From assembly GCA_017476665.1 (NCBI GenBank), contig JAFUZJ010000028.1, positions 1 through 36,394 of the forward strand: 36,394 nt of DNA. The letters are read 5' to 3'. The translations under genes and the position numbers were made by a program. The DNA is from Lachnospiraceae bacterium. Its GTDB lineage: Bacteria; Bacillota; Clostridia; Lachnospirales; Lachnospiraceae. The notes under the pieces were generated by a model. That model did not search any database and was not told the origin of the DNA. It saw only the letters and a list, made by a program, of their open reading frames with translations. Positions 16,837-25,561 of this stretch are shown piece by piece. Within the stretch, counting starts at the first letter, position 1. Every line of letters starts with the position of its first letter.

Positions 16837-17250
16837 ATGGACGCAAAGCCGAAATACAGGACAAAACAGCGCAAGATCCTGCTGGAGTACCTGAGGAGAA
16901 TGCCCGGGGTACATATCACGGTGAAGGATGTCTGCGAGTATCTTGAAGGCCAGGGGACGCCCGTAGGGCAGACTACCGTCTACCGCCAGCTGGAACGGAT
17001 GGTGGATGAGGGCCTGGTGAACAAATATATCATCGACGGCATCGGACCGGCATGTTTTGAGTATATTGCAGATGGGGAGCATGACGGAGCAGAAGTATGT
17101 TTTCATTGTAAATGTGAAAAATGCGGGAAGCTGATCCATCTGCACTGTGACGAGATGCAGGAGATACAGGAGCATTTGCTGCGGGAGCATGCATTTCAGA
17201 TGGACCCTTTGCGCACCGTGTTCTATGGGGTGTGCGAAGAGTGTATGTGA
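16837..17250 (+). CDS. Fur family transcriptional regulator, probably Zur
   Basis: A 137-residue regulator with a winged helix (TVYRQLERMVDEGL is the recognition region) and a C-terminal dimerisation domain. Two structural zinc pairs, Cys93/Cys96 and Cys133/Cys136, are present, as are metal-ligand candidates in HDGAEVCFHCKCEKC and HLHCDE. It heads a znu-type operon, so a zinc sensor (Zur) is more likely than an iron one, but this is by context. Two Fur-box-like palindromes in front of it predict autoregulation. ATG 16837 has a strong AGAGGGGGAG site. Confidence 0.9.
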   Translation: MDAKPKYRTKQRKILLEYLRRMPGVHITVKDVCEYLEGQGTPVGQTTVYRQLERMVDEGLVNKYIIDGIGPACFEYIADGEHDGAEVCFHCKCEKCGKLIHLHCDEMQEIQEHLLREHAFQMDPLRTVFYGVCEECM

Positions 17251-17285
17251 GGGCAGCAACCTTTCAGATAAGGAGTGGGTTGAAG

Positions 17286-17633
17286 ATGCGGGAAGCACAG
17301 GATCGGACGAACGCACAAGTAAATACAGATTTTTGCCGCGGAATGAGCCGGAGGATTGCTGCCGCTGTCATGAGCGCAGCGGTGGTCCTGGTGTTGCTTT
17401 TTTCCACACTCTACCTGGTTGAGGAAGCGGACCATGACTGTACGGGGGAGGACTGTCCCATCTGTGACTGCATGGCCTGGTGTGGAAGTTTCCTGCGCCA
17501 GATCTCGGTTGATACCGTGGTGCAGACGGCATGTGTGTTGCTTTTGGTGTGCGGCATGGCGGAGACAACGGACTTGGCGGAAGGGATGTCCGTGACCACA
17601 CTGATCACGTGGAAGGTGCGCCTGAACCCTTGA
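17286..17633 (+). CDS. Small membrane protein with a Cys/His metal-binding-like motif in the zinc operon
   Basis: A 115-residue protein of unknown function. It has a basic N-terminal segment, a membrane helix (about 23-44), then an external HDCTGEDCPICDCMAWC motif (His50, Cys52, Cys57, Cys60, Cys62, Cys66) and a second hydrophobic segment (about 77-91). The motif would suit zinc or copper binding outside the membrane. ATG 17286 follows AAGGAG. It lies 35 bp after the Fur-family gene and 62 bp before ZnuA, so a role in zinc capture or sensing is inferred. I recall similar proteins next to zur/znu genes in Clostridia, but give no name. Confidence 0.8.
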   Translation: MREAQDRTNAQVNTDFCRGMSRRIAAAVMSAAVVLVLLFSTLYLVEEADHDCTGEDCPICDCMAWCGSFLRQISVDTVVQTACVLLLVCGMAETTDLAEGMSVTTLITWKVRLNP

Positions 17634-17695
17634 AATCTCTGTTCAAACAATGGAAGCTTTTGGATACAGGTTTGAATAGGGAGGTTTTATTTTTG

Positions 17696-18778
17696 ATGAA
17701 AAAAATACTGAGAAACAAAATTTGTTCTGTGATTTCTATCGTGACGACAGGCATCATGCTTGTCGGCTGTCTTGCAGGCTGCGGTTCGGGTAACGGGCAG
17801 ACTGCGTCAGGTGTACAGAATGGGTCGGCATCCGGAGACGGGCGGAAAGTGGGAACGGAAGCCGGAATCCAGGTCGTGACAACGATTTTCCCGGAATATG
17901 ATTGGGTGAGAGAAATACTGGGAGACAATCCCGGAAATGCGGAAGTGACGTTGCTTTTGGACAACGGCGTGGATCTGCACAATTATCAGCCCACAGCGGC
18001 GGATATTCTGAAGATAGCTACCTGTGATGTATTTATATACGTTGGCGGTGAGTCTGACGAATGGGTGGAGGATGCATTGGCCGAGGCAGCCAATAAGGAT
18101 ATGGTCGTGATCGATCTGTTGGAAACGCTGGGTGATAAGGTGAAAGAGGAAGAGGTTGTCGAAGGCATGGAGGCAGAGGAAGATCATGACCACACAGACG
18201 GAGAGCATGCAGACGGCTACCATGATGAGGAAGAAGAGACAGAGTATGACGAGCATGTATGGCTCTCGCTGAAGAATGCGGCCGTGTTGTGCGATGTGAT
18301 CGCGGATACACTGGCCCAGAAAGACGCAGGCAACGCAGATGTTTATCAGACAAACCTGGAGCGCTATAAGAGCAGGCTGGCGGCGCTGGATGCGGATTAT
18401 CAGAGCGCGGTGGCAGCAGGCGCGAAGAACACCGTTTTGTTCGGAGACCGCTTTCCGTTCCGGTATCTGACGGACGATTACGGCCTTTCTTATTATGCGG
18501 CGTTTGTGGGCTGCTCTGCGGAGACGGAGGCCAGCTTTGAGACGATCGTATTTCTTTCGAACAAGACCGATGAGCTGGAACTTTCTTCAATCATGAAGAT
18601 CGAGAGCAGCGACGGTAAGATTGCGGAGACGATCAGAAATAATACAAAGGCAAAAGATCAGAAGATCCTGACGCTGGATTCCATGCAATCCACCACATCA
18701 AAGGATGTAAAGAACGGGACCACATATCTGAGTATCATGGAGAGCAATCTGAATGTGCTGAGAGAAGCATTAAATTAA
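17696..18778 (+). CDS. znuA: Zinc ABC transporter substrate-binding lipoprotein (ZnuA-like)
   Basis: A 360-residue cluster-A-I binding protein with a signal peptide and lipobox (LVGC at 22-25, LAGC at 26-29). Metal ligand candidates are His95 in GVDLHNYQPT and His187 in DEHVW. Between them lies a His/Asp/Glu-rich loop (about 160-186, EEDHDHTDGEH and more), the hallmark of zinc-type binding proteins. It would deliver zinc to the ZnuB permease. ATG 17696 is used; the TTG at 17693 is closer to the GGGAGG site and equally possible. The ATPase gene follows 15 bp later. Confidence 0.92.
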   Translation: MKKILRNKICSVISIVTTGIMLVGCLAGCGSGNGQTASGVQNGSASGDGRKVGTEAGIQVVTTIFPEYDWVREILGDNPGNAEVTLLLDNGVDLHNYQPTAADILKIATCDVFIYVGGESDEWVEDALAEAANKDMVVIDLLETLGDKVKEEEVVEGMEAEEDHDHTDGEHADGYHDEEEETEYDEHVWLSLKNAAVLCDVIADTLAQKDAGNADVYQTNLERYKSRLAALDADYQSAVAAGAKNTVLFGDRFPFRYLTDDYGLSYYAAFVGCSAETEASFETIVFLSNKTDELELSSIMKIESSDGKIAETIRNNTKAKDQKILTLDSMQSTTSKDVKNGTTYLSIMESNLNVLREALN

Positions 18779-18793
18779 GAGAAAGGTTGGATC

Positions 18794-19504
18794 ATGTCGT
18801 ATATTATCGCAAAAGACCTGAGAGTAGGATATGAGGGAAAAATGATAGCGGACGCCATGAATTTTGTGGTGAACAAAGGCGATTATCTGTGTATCGTGGG
18901 CGAGAACGGTTCCGGAAAGTCTACCCTGATGAAAACATTACTTCACCTGCAGGAGCCGGTGAGCGGTGAACTGATCGTGGGAGACGGTCTGAAAGCAAAT
19001 GAGATTGGTTATCTGCCCCAGCAGACCCTGGTGCAGCGGGATTTCCCGGCTTCGGTGCGGGAGATCGTGCTGTCCGGCTGCCAGAGCAGATGCGGGCTTC
19101 GACCGTTTTACAACAGGGAGGAGAAGACTCTTGCTGCGGAAAATATGGAACGCATGGGAATCACTGCCTTGGCAGACCGTTGTTACAGAGAGCTTTCTGG
19201 CGGTCAGCAGCAGAGGGTGCTGTTGGCGCGGGCGCTCTGCGCGACGCAAAAGGTGTTGTTGCTGGATGAGCCGGTATCCGGACTGGACCCGAAGGTTACG
19301 ATCGAGATGTATGAGTTGATCGATAAACTGAACCGGGACGGTATTACCATCATCATGATCTCCCATGATATTGCAGCGGCGGTGCGGTATGCCAGCCATA
19401 TCCTTCATGTCGGAGCGACAGTGTTTTTTGGAAACACGGAGGAGTATGCAGAGAGTGATATAGGCAAATTTTTCTTGAGACAGGAAGGCGGTGAGGAGAG
19501 ATGA
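18794..19504 (+). CDS. znuC: Zinc ABC transporter ATP-binding protein
   Basis: A 236-residue ABC ATPase with Walker A GENGSGKST, Q-loop QQTLVQRDFPASV, signature LSGGQQQR and Walker B VLLLDEPVSG followed by the switch His in ISHD. It powers metal import with the ZnuB permease. Its stop overlaps the permease start by 4 bp (ATGA), which indicates coupling and fixes the partner. Confidence 0.93.
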   Translation: MSYIIAKDLRVGYEGKMIADAMNFVVNKGDYLCIVGENGSGKSTLMKTLLHLQEPVSGELIVGDGLKANEIGYLPQQTLVQRDFPASVREIVLSGCQSRCGLRPFYNREEKTLAAENMERMGITALADRCYRELSGGQQQRVLLARALCATQKVLLLDEPVSGLDPKVTIEMYELIDKLNRDGITIIMISHDIAAAVRYASHILHVGATVFFGNTEEYAESDIGKFFLRQEGGEER

Positions 19505-20337
19505 TAGAGACGCTGATGATGTATCTGCAATATCCGTTTGTGCGCTATGCGATCATTGTGGGTGTGCTGATCGCACTCTGTTCTTCGCTGCTGGGCGTGA
19601 CATTGGTGTTAAAGCGGTTCTCCTTTATCGGAGACGGGCTGTCCCATGTGGCGTTTGGCGCCATGGCGATTGCCAGTGTGGTGAATCTGACCAATAAGAT
19701 GGTGTTAGTGCTTCCGATCACGGTGATCAGTGCGGTCCTGCTTTTGCGCACCGGACAGAATACCCGGATCAAAGGGGATGCCGCCATTGCAATGATCTCG
19801 GTGGGAGCATTGGCATTTGGTTATCTGATTATGAATCTTTTCTCCACGTCTTCCAACTTGTCGGGGGATGTATGCAGTACGCTGTTTGGGTCCACCTCTA
19901 TCCTGACGCTTACGTCTAAGGAGGTTTGGATCTGCACGGTGCTTTCCGTGGTGGTGGTGATCGTTTTCGTGTTGTTCTATCACAAGATCTTTGCGGTTAC
20001 ATTTGATGAAACGTTTGCAAAGGCGACGGGGGTCAACGCGAACGCATATAACCTGTTGATCGCGATCGTGATCGCAGTTATTATCGTATTGGCCATGAAT
20101 CTGGTGGGATCGCTGTTGATCTCAGCGTTGGTGATTTTTCCGGCGTTGTCGGCCATGCGTCTTTTTAAAAATTTTAGACAGGTCACAGTGGCATCTGCGG
20201 TGATTTCTGTGATCTGTGCCCTTTTGGGGCTGGTGGTTTCCATCTGGCAGGGTACACCAGTGGGATCCACCATCGTGGCAGCGGATGTGGCAGCTTTCGG
20301 AATCTGCTATTTGGCAGGAAGACTTCAAGGGAGGTAA
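19501..20337 (+). CDS. znuB: Zinc ABC transporter permease
   Basis: A 278-residue ABC-3 family permease with about eight membrane helices. It has the characteristic N-terminal segment LLGVTLVLKRFSFIGDGLSHVAFGAMAI and the coupling region MNLVGSLLISALVIFPALSAMRLFKNFRQ. It forms the membrane channel of the znu system. The start is fixed by the ATGA overlap with znuC. Confidence 0.93.
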   Translation: MIETLMMYLQYPFVRYAIIVGVLIALCSSLLGVTLVLKRFSFIGDGLSHVAFGAMAIASVVNLTNKMVLVLPITVISAVLLLRTGQNTRIKGDAAIAMISVGALAFGYLIMNLFSTSSNLSGDVCSTLFGSTSILTLTSKEVWICTVLSVVVVIVFVLFYHKIFAVTFDETFAKATGVNANAYNLLIAIVIAVIIVLAMNLVGSLLISALVIFPALSAMRLFKNFRQVTVASAVISVICALLGLVVSIWQGTPVGSTIVAADVAAFGICYLAGRLQGR

Positions 20338-20342
20338 ACAAA

Positions 20343-20984
20343 ATGACCGGAACAAAAAGAATTATGAAAAAAGCAGTGTGTGTATTGTTGTGTGCAGGCA
20401 TGATGGCCGTGACGGCAGGATGCGGAAACAACCCCGACGGAGCCGGAGCGGCAAACCGTTCGGCGGGCAAGACTGCCGGTGTGGAGGAGGTGCTGCAGGC
20501 CGGGATTGAGAAAAATAACGCAGGAGGTGCAGAGAATCCGGACGGTACAGAGCAGACGACCGGTGGGGAGAGCGCAAGCCGCGCAGAGGACACGGGCAAG
20601 GCAGCAGATATTACCGCTGCAAAAATGGATCCTGCGCTTACGCCGGACGTGGATCTGACAAAACTATCCAGTACCATGGTTTATTCCGAGGTCTTCAATA
20701 TGATGAGCAAACCGGATGATTATCTGGGCAAGACTGTCAAAATGGACGGACAGTATACCGTGTATCATGATGATATCACAGGGGCAGATTATTATGCCTG
20801 TATCATTCAGGATGCCACGGCTTGTTGCGCACAGGGGATTGAATTTATTCTGAAAGAGGATTATGCTTATCCTGATGATTATCCCCAGGAGGGGGAGGAG
20901 ATCGTGGTCGTGGGAGTGTATGATACCTACATGGAGGGTGAGTATCAATACTGCACGCTGCGGGACGCCGTACTGGTGGATTAA
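20343..20984 (+). CDS. Uncharacterised lipoprotein of the zinc operon
   Basis: A 213-residue protein with a lipobox VTAGC (Cys27), an Ala/Gly/Glu-rich linker (about 28-95) and a compact C-terminal domain. The domain runs from SSTMVYSEVFNMMSKPDDYLGKTVKM to CTLRDAVLVD and has an OB-fold-like beta pattern, plus a DATACCAQGIEF loop with two adjacent Cys. It starts 5 bp after znuB with GGGAGG, so it belongs to the operon. A role in surface zinc handling is inferred; no biochemical function is known to me. Confidence 0.82.
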   Translation: MTGTKRIMKKAVCVLLCAGMMAVTAGCGNNPDGAGAANRSAGKTAGVEEVLQAGIEKNNAGGAENPDGTEQTTGGESASRAEDTGKAADITAAKMDPALTPDVDLTKLSSTMVYSEVFNMMSKPDDYLGKTVKMDGQYTVYHDDITGADYYACIIQDATACCAQGIEFILKEDYAYPDDYPQEGEEIVVVGVYDTYMEGEYQYCTLRDAVLVD

Positions 20985-21020
20985 GTACAGTAAGATAATA
21001 TGAGGGAGTGACAGAGTATC

Positions 21021-21443
21021 ATGCAATTTGAAAAACCGGACAAAAAAGGCGTATTTACACAGATTTTTCGGAATATCAGCGATTCGGGGCACGGATTATC
21101 CATTATGTTCAAAGAATCCGGGACGGTAAAGCGGCTGATTCCCATTGAGTTTGTGGGCGGTCTGCTGATCGGACTGGCGGGCAGATTTATTCCTTTGGAG
21201 TTTGTCATTCTGGCGGTGATCCTGATCATCTTATTTACGGTGGAGACGCTGAACACGGCCATTGAGGAGGTCAATGACCTGGTCACGCTGGAGGTGGATG
21301 AGCGTGTGCGGCGCTCCAAGGACATGGCGTCCGGGGCGGTGGGAGTCTGGCATCTGGTGTATGTGGTGTGCGTGTTCCTGTTTCTGTTTTGTCATCTGGC
21401 AAAATTTCCCTGGTGGATTGCTATCCTGGGCGGAGTGAAGTAA
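21021..21443 (+). CDS. dgkA: Diacylglycerol/undecaprenol kinase (DgkA family)
   Basis: A 140-residue integral membrane kinase with three helices. The family motif is complete: FTVETLNTAIEEVNDLV (catalytic Glu and Asn) and SKDMASGAVGVW. In Gram-positive bacteria this family phosphorylates undecaprenol or diacylglycerol. An N-terminal extension of about 20 residues precedes the usual amphipathic helix. ATG 21021 follows GGGAGTG. It lies 36 bp after the zinc operon, and no terminator is seen between them. Confidence 0.92.
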   Translation: MQFEKPDKKGVFTQIFRNISDSGHGLSIMFKESGTVKRLIPIEFVGGLLIGLAGRFIPLEFVILAVILIILFTVETLNTAIEEVNDLVTLEVDERVRRSKDMASGAVGVWHLVYVVCVFLFLFCHLAKFPWWIAILGGVK

Positions 21444-21447
21444 GTTA

Positions 21448-21476
21448 TGGACAAACGACACAAATCATGTTATTAT
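21448..21476 (+). promoter_or_regulatory. Promoter of the transketolase operon
   Basis: TGGACA (21448-21453), a 17-nt spacer and TATTAT (21471-21476) sit just after dgkA. The leader contains a small hairpin with arms GCAGAT/ATCTGC (21522-21538) next to the ribosome site. Confidence 0.6.
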
Positions 21477-21556
21477 TTTTAATGTATGTGTTTTTGAGGG
21501 GCTGATCGTATATCAGAGCGTGCAGATCTTTAATCTGCGCGGAAACGGAGGACAAC

Positions 21557-22399
21557 ATGACCAATTTGGAACTGAAGAAGCTGGCAAATGAAGTCCGCAA
21601 GGGCATTATTGTCGGTACACACAGTGCGAAGGCCGGACATCCCGGCGGATCTTTGTCGGCAGCGGATGTTTTTACTTATCTGTATTTTGAGGAGTTACAT
21701 GTAGATCCGAAGAATCCCGGCTGGGAGGACAGGGATCGTTTTGTTTTGTCTAAGGGGCATACGGCGCCCGGATTGTATGCGGCGTTAGCTCATAAGGGAT
21801 TTTTCCCGGTGGAGGATCTGGTGACACTCAGAAAGGTCGGTTCCTATCTGCAGGGACATCCCGATCTGCATATTCCCGGCGTGGACATGGCTTCCGGTTC
21901 TTTGGGACAAGGCATTTCCGCTGCGGTGGGTATGGCGATGGGCGCCAGACTGCAGAAAAAAGATTTCAGGGTTTATACGCTTCTGGGCGACGGTGAGATC
22001 GAGGAAGGTCAGGTCTGGGAGGCAGCGATGTTCGCGGGCTTCCGCAAGCTGGACAACCTTTGTGTGATCGTGGACAACAACAATCTGCAGATTGACGGTC
22101 CCATCGATCAGGTTTGCTCCCCCTATCCGATCGACAAGAAGTTTGAGGCGTTCAATTTCCATGTGGTACATGCGGATGCGCATGATTTCGATTCTCTCAG
22201 GGCGGCGTTTGCGGAGGCCAGAGAGACCAAGGGTATGCCTGCCTGCATCGTGATGAAGAGTACCAAGGGTAAAGGGGTTTCCTATATGGAGAATAACGCA
22301 GATTGGCATGGCAAGGCGCCGAATGACGCGGAGTTTGAGGTGGCTATGGCAGATCTGGAGAAAATAGAGAAAGCACTGGCAGAGGAGGTGGAAGCGTAA
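21557..22399 (+). CDS. Transketolase, N-terminal subunit
   Basis: A 280-residue thiamine-diphosphate-binding half with HSAKAGHPGGSLSAADV, SKGHTAPGLYA and the cofactor motif GDGEIEEGQVWEAAM ending in NNN. Single-chain transketolase is about 660 residues; here the enzyme is split into two genes, as in many Clostridia and archaea. It transfers two-carbon units between sugar phosphates in the non-oxidative pentose phosphate pathway. The stop overlaps the start of the C-terminal subunit (TAATG). Confidence 0.95.
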   Translation: MTNLELKKLANEVRKGIIVGTHSAKAGHPGGSLSAADVFTYLYFEELHVDPKNPGWEDRDRFVLSKGHTAPGLYAALAHKGFFPVEDLVTLRKVGSYLQGHPDLHIPGVDMASGSLGQGISAAVGMAMGARLQKKDFRVYTLLGDGEIEEGQVWEAAMFAGFRKLDNLCVIVDNNNLQIDGPIDQVCSPYPIDKKFEAFNFHVVHADAHDFDSLRAAFAEARETKGMPACIVMKSTKGKGVSYMENNADWHGKAPNDAEFEVAMADLEKIEKALAEEVEA

Positions 22400-23346
22400 T
22401 GGCAGAGCAGGCAGTGAAAAAGATCGCGACCAGAGAAGGTTACGGCGAGGCTTTGAAGGAACTGGGTGCGGAATATCCTCAGATGGTAGTGCTGGATGCG
22501 GATCTGGCGGCTTCCACGAAGACGGCTGTGTTTGGAAAGGCATTTCCGGAGCGCCACATTGACTGTGGGATTGCGGAGGCCAACATGATGGGCGTGGCAG
22601 CAGGATTGTCCCTGACGGGAATGATCCCGTTTGTAAGTTCTTTTGCCATGTTTGCGGCAGGCAGAGCGTTTGAGCAGGTGAGGAACTCGATCGGGTATCC
22701 GCACCTGAATGTGAAGATCGGTGCAACTCACGCGGGCGTGACCGTAGGGGAGGACGGCGCCAGCCACCAGTGCAACGAGGACATTGCGCTGATGAGAGCG
22801 ATTCCCGGTATGGTAGTCATGTGTCCCTCCGACTATGTGGAGGCGAAAGCGGCGGTGCGCGCAGCCATCGAGTATGAGGGACCTGTGTATATGAGATTCG
22901 GCCGTGCGGCGGTTCCCGTGATCAATGATCATCCGGGTTATCATTTTGAGATCGGTAAGGGTACTATCGTGCGCGAGGGTACGGACGTGACCATCGTAGC
23001 CACCGGAATCTGTGTGGATTCCGCATTGGGTGCGGCGGAGCTTCTGGCAAAGGAAGGGATTAACGCGGAGGTTGTAAATATCTGCACGATCAAACCCCTG
23101 GATGAGGAATTGATCGTTGCCAGTGCCAAGAAGACCGGCAGGGTTGTGACAGTGGAGGAGCATTCCGTGATCGGAGGCCTGGGCAGCGCAGTGTGCGATT
23201 GCCTGTGTGCGAAACTGCCTGCTCCGGTGAAGAAGCTGGGCATGCAGGATGTGTTCGGCACTTCCGGTCCTGCGGCAGAGCTGGTGAAGAAGTACGGTCT
23301 GGATGCAGAAGGCGTCTGCAGGTCTGTATTAGAATTTGTGAAGTAG
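22399..23346 (+). CDS. Transketolase, C-terminal subunit
   Basis: A 315-residue pyrimidine-binding half. It has CGIAEANMMGVAAGL (the catalytic Glu region), FAMFAAGRAFEQVRNSIGYPHLNVKIGATHAG and a C-terminal fold with EEHSVIGGLGSAV. It completes the active site at the interface with the N-terminal subunit. The overlap with the upstream gene fixes the start and implies equal expression. Confidence 0.95.
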   Translation: MAEQAVKKIATREGYGEALKELGAEYPQMVVLDADLAASTKTAVFGKAFPERHIDCGIAEANMMGVAAGLSLTGMIPFVSSFAMFAAGRAFEQVRNSIGYPHLNVKIGATHAGVTVGEDGASHQCNEDIALMRAIPGMVVMCPSDYVEAKAAVRAAIEYEGPVYMRFGRAAVPVINDHPGYHFEIGKGTIVREGTDVTIVATGICVDSALGAAELLAKEGINAEVVNICTIKPLDEELIVASAKKTGRVVTVEEHSVIGGLGSAVCDCLCAKLPAPVKKLGMQDVFGTSGPAAELVKKYGLDAEGVCRSVLEFVK

Positions 23347-23378
23347 GATCCATAAAATAGAATTCGAGGAAACAAGAG

Positions 23379-24026
23379 ATGAACATTTTGTCGCCGTCAA
23401 TTTTATCTGCCGATTTCTGGCATTTGGGAGAGGATATCTGCTGCGTGGAGCAGGAGAAGGTACCCTGGCTGCATGTGGATGTGATGGATGGCATTTTTGT
23501 GCCGTCGATCTCCTTTGGTATGCCGGTGTTAAAATGTGTGCGGAAGCAGACGGATCTGTTTCTGGATGTGCATCTGATGATCGACAGACCGGAGCGGTAT
23601 GTAAAGGAATTCGCGGACAGCGGGGCAGATCTGATCAATTTTCATATTGAGGCCACCGATCAGGTGAAGGAGACCATCGCTGCGATCCGGGCATTGGGCA
23701 AAAAGGTCGGTATTACGATCAAGCCGAAGACTCCGGTGGAGGAGTTGGCGCCTTATCTGGATCTGGTGGATCTGGTGCTGGTGATGACGGTGGAGCCGGG
23801 ATTCGGCGGGCAGAAGCTGATTCCAGAGTGTATTGACAAGGTAAGGGAAGTGCGCCGGATGCTGGACGAGAGAGGACTTGACATTGATCTGGAGGTGGAT
23901 GGCGGTATCAATATTGACAATGTGCAGGTTGCCCTGGAGGCGGGAGCCAACGTGATCGTAGCGGGGTCCGCAGTGTTTAAGGATGACATTGGGGCCAACG
24001 TGCGGGCGTTTCTGGAGAAGCTTTAG
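23379..24026 (+). CDS. rpe: Ribulose-phosphate 3-epimerase family protein
   Basis: A 215-residue TIM barrel with ILSPSILSADF, the metal-site HVDVMDGIFVPS, DVHLMI, VEPGFGGQ and LEVDGGIN. It interconverts ribulose-5-phosphate and xylulose-5-phosphate. Its place 32 bp behind the split transketolase supports a pentose phosphate role. A related epimerase such as allulose-6-phosphate epimerase cannot be excluded. Confidence 0.9.
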   Translation: MNILSPSILSADFWHLGEDICCVEQEKVPWLHVDVMDGIFVPSISFGMPVLKCVRKQTDLFLDVHLMIDRPERYVKEFADSGADLINFHIEATDQVKETIAAIRALGKKVGITIKPKTPVEELAPYLDLVDLVLVMTVEPGFGGQKLIPECIDKVREVRRMLDERGLDIDLEVDGGINIDNVQVALEAGANVIVAGSAVFKDDIGANVRAFLEKL

Positions 24027-24040
24027 AAGAGGGATTTGAG

Positions 24041-24862
24041 ATGCAGGTTGGCGGAATTGGAAGCGGAAACGGGAATTCCGGACTTGACAATCATGGAGTT
24101 TCCCATCAGACGATCAATTACAGGATAGATGATTCCACGCAGAATGTGAATAAGCATGACACAGCGAGGCGGGATGTGGCTGACGAGGCCACGTCTGCTT
24201 ACACTGTGTCTTTTTCGTCGGAGGGAAAACGGCTCGCTGCGGAACAGATGGCCGCAAGAAAAGCTACGGAAGAGGAGTCTGCCGGTCAGGAAACAGGCGG
24301 TTTGACCGGCAAACTGCGGGAATTGTTGGAAAGCGGGAAAAAACTGCTTTTGCAGATCTGGGGTGAAAGTAAAGAAGAGGAAGCTGCGAATGAAGTTTCC
24401 GAAGAAGATGATATTTTGGATACGATAAATGAAAATCTTGAAACAGACGGTGACGAGTACCATGAATCTGGCATTGCGGCAGGAGCGGTGAATGTGCAGG
24501 CACCGGCCGGAATGACGACGGCTGATCCGTATTTTAACAGTAATTCCGATGCGGGGAAAGTGAAGGAACCTTTGCTGACACGTATCCGTATCCGGTTTCG
24601 GGATATTGCCGGACAATTGGCAGAGCGCTTTGGCGGAATGCTGTCGGGACAGTTTTCTGCAGGGAGCGAGTTGAAGGACAGACAGGAGCAGCAGAAGGAT
24701 AACCTGCAGGCAGAACAGACCGCACAGGAGAAGCACAAAAAAGATTATTACCGCAAAAACGGAGTTGTGGTGGATATCAGCACGCCTCCCGCGGAGCATC
24801 TTATGGATTCTTATGATAAGGCAGGGGAGTACAGTAAGTTGACCACGGAACAGAAGCGGTGA
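24041..24862 (+). CDS. Unrecognised Lachnospiraceae-type protein, paralogue A
   Basis: A 273-residue hydrophilic protein with no signal peptide or membrane segment that I recognise. Four blocks are shared with the next gene: the N-terminal GGIGSGNG...LDNHGVSHQ, a central LRELLESGKKLLLQIWG, PYF...LLTRIRIRFRDI, and the C-terminal LMDSYDKAGEYSKLTTEQK. Between blocks the sequence is Glu/Gln/Ala-rich and probably flexible. ATG 24041 lies 14 bp after rpe, so it is likely in the pentose phosphate operon by position only. Confidence 0.8.
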   Translation: MQVGGIGSGNGNSGLDNHGVSHQTINYRIDDSTQNVNKHDTARRDVADEATSAYTVSFSSEGKRLAAEQMAARKATEEESAGQETGGLTGKLRELLESGKKLLLQIWGESKEEEAANEVSEEDDILDTINENLETDGDEYHESGIAAGAVNVQAPAGMTTADPYFNSNSDAGKVKEPLLTRIRIRFRDIAGQLAERFGGMLSGQFSAGSELKDRQEQQKDNLQAEQTAQEKHKKDYYRKNGVVVDISTPPAEHLMDSYDKAGEYSKLTTEQKR

Positions 24863-24880
24863 AGGAACTGAGGTGGAAGA

Positions 24881-25540
24881 ATGCGGCTGGGCGGAGTCGG
24901 GAACGGGAATGTCAGTCTTGACAGTCATAAACACTCCCATCGGATCACAAATTGCATACATGATCATGATTCTGCAAAAGAAAAGACAGGTGGTGCTCCG
25001 ATGACATTGGCAGCATCTTATTCTACTATGTCTAAGCAACAAGTATCACAAGAAATCCCTGAATTATTAGATGCGATGAGGAATATTTTTCGCAACGGGA
25101 GAAGTTTGTTTGGAAAAGTATGGGGAAGGGATGAGGAAGCAGCGGAAGAACAGAGTGAGACAGCATCTGCAACTGCAGGTGCAAGGACGACAGGAACATT
25201 GTTATCCTCCAATGTACAAACCCAACCGAAAATGATATCAGAATATCCGTATTTTACAGCGGTTCAGAGCAGAAAGCATACTGTACCGTATCGTCTCCAT
25301 ACCCGGTTCAGAGATTTATCAAGACGGTTTAGGCGGAACTTTGGCAGACAGTCTTGTGAATTTTCCAATGAGAGCGGTTTAAATGATCGAAGACAAGCCT
25401 CAAAGGAAGACTTACGTAAGAAAAGTCGATATCGGGAGAGAAATGTGGAGTTTGACTGCGTATTGACAGATGACAGCTATTTATTGGATTCCTATGATAA
25501 AAAGGGAGAGTACAGTAGGCTGACTACAGAGCGAAAATAG
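24881..25540 (+). CDS. Unrecognised Lachnospiraceae-type protein, paralogue B
   Basis: A 219-residue paralogue of the preceding gene. It keeps the N-terminal GGVGNGN..LDSHKHSHR, the central MRNIFRNGRSLFGKVWG, the PYF and HTRFRDLSRRFRRNFG blocks, and the C-terminal LLDSYDKKGEYSRLTTERK. Its middle and codon choice are more AT-rich (for example TCTACTATGTCTAAGCAAC) than the flanking genes, which suggests a different history or relaxed selection. The ribosome site is GAGGTGGA. Function is unknown. Confidence 0.78.
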   Translation: MRLGGVGNGNVSLDSHKHSHRITNCIHDHDSAKEKTGGAPMTLAASYSTMSKQQVSQEIPELLDAMRNIFRNGRSLFGKVWGRDEEAAEEQSETASATAGARTTGTLLSSNVQTQPKMISEYPYFTAVQSRKHTVPYRLHTRFRDLSRRFRRNFGRQSCEFSNESGLNDRRQASKEDLRKKSRYRERNVEFDCVLTDDSYLLDSYDKKGEYSRLTTERK

Positions 25541-25561
25541 TGAAGGCGTTGATTTGAAGGA

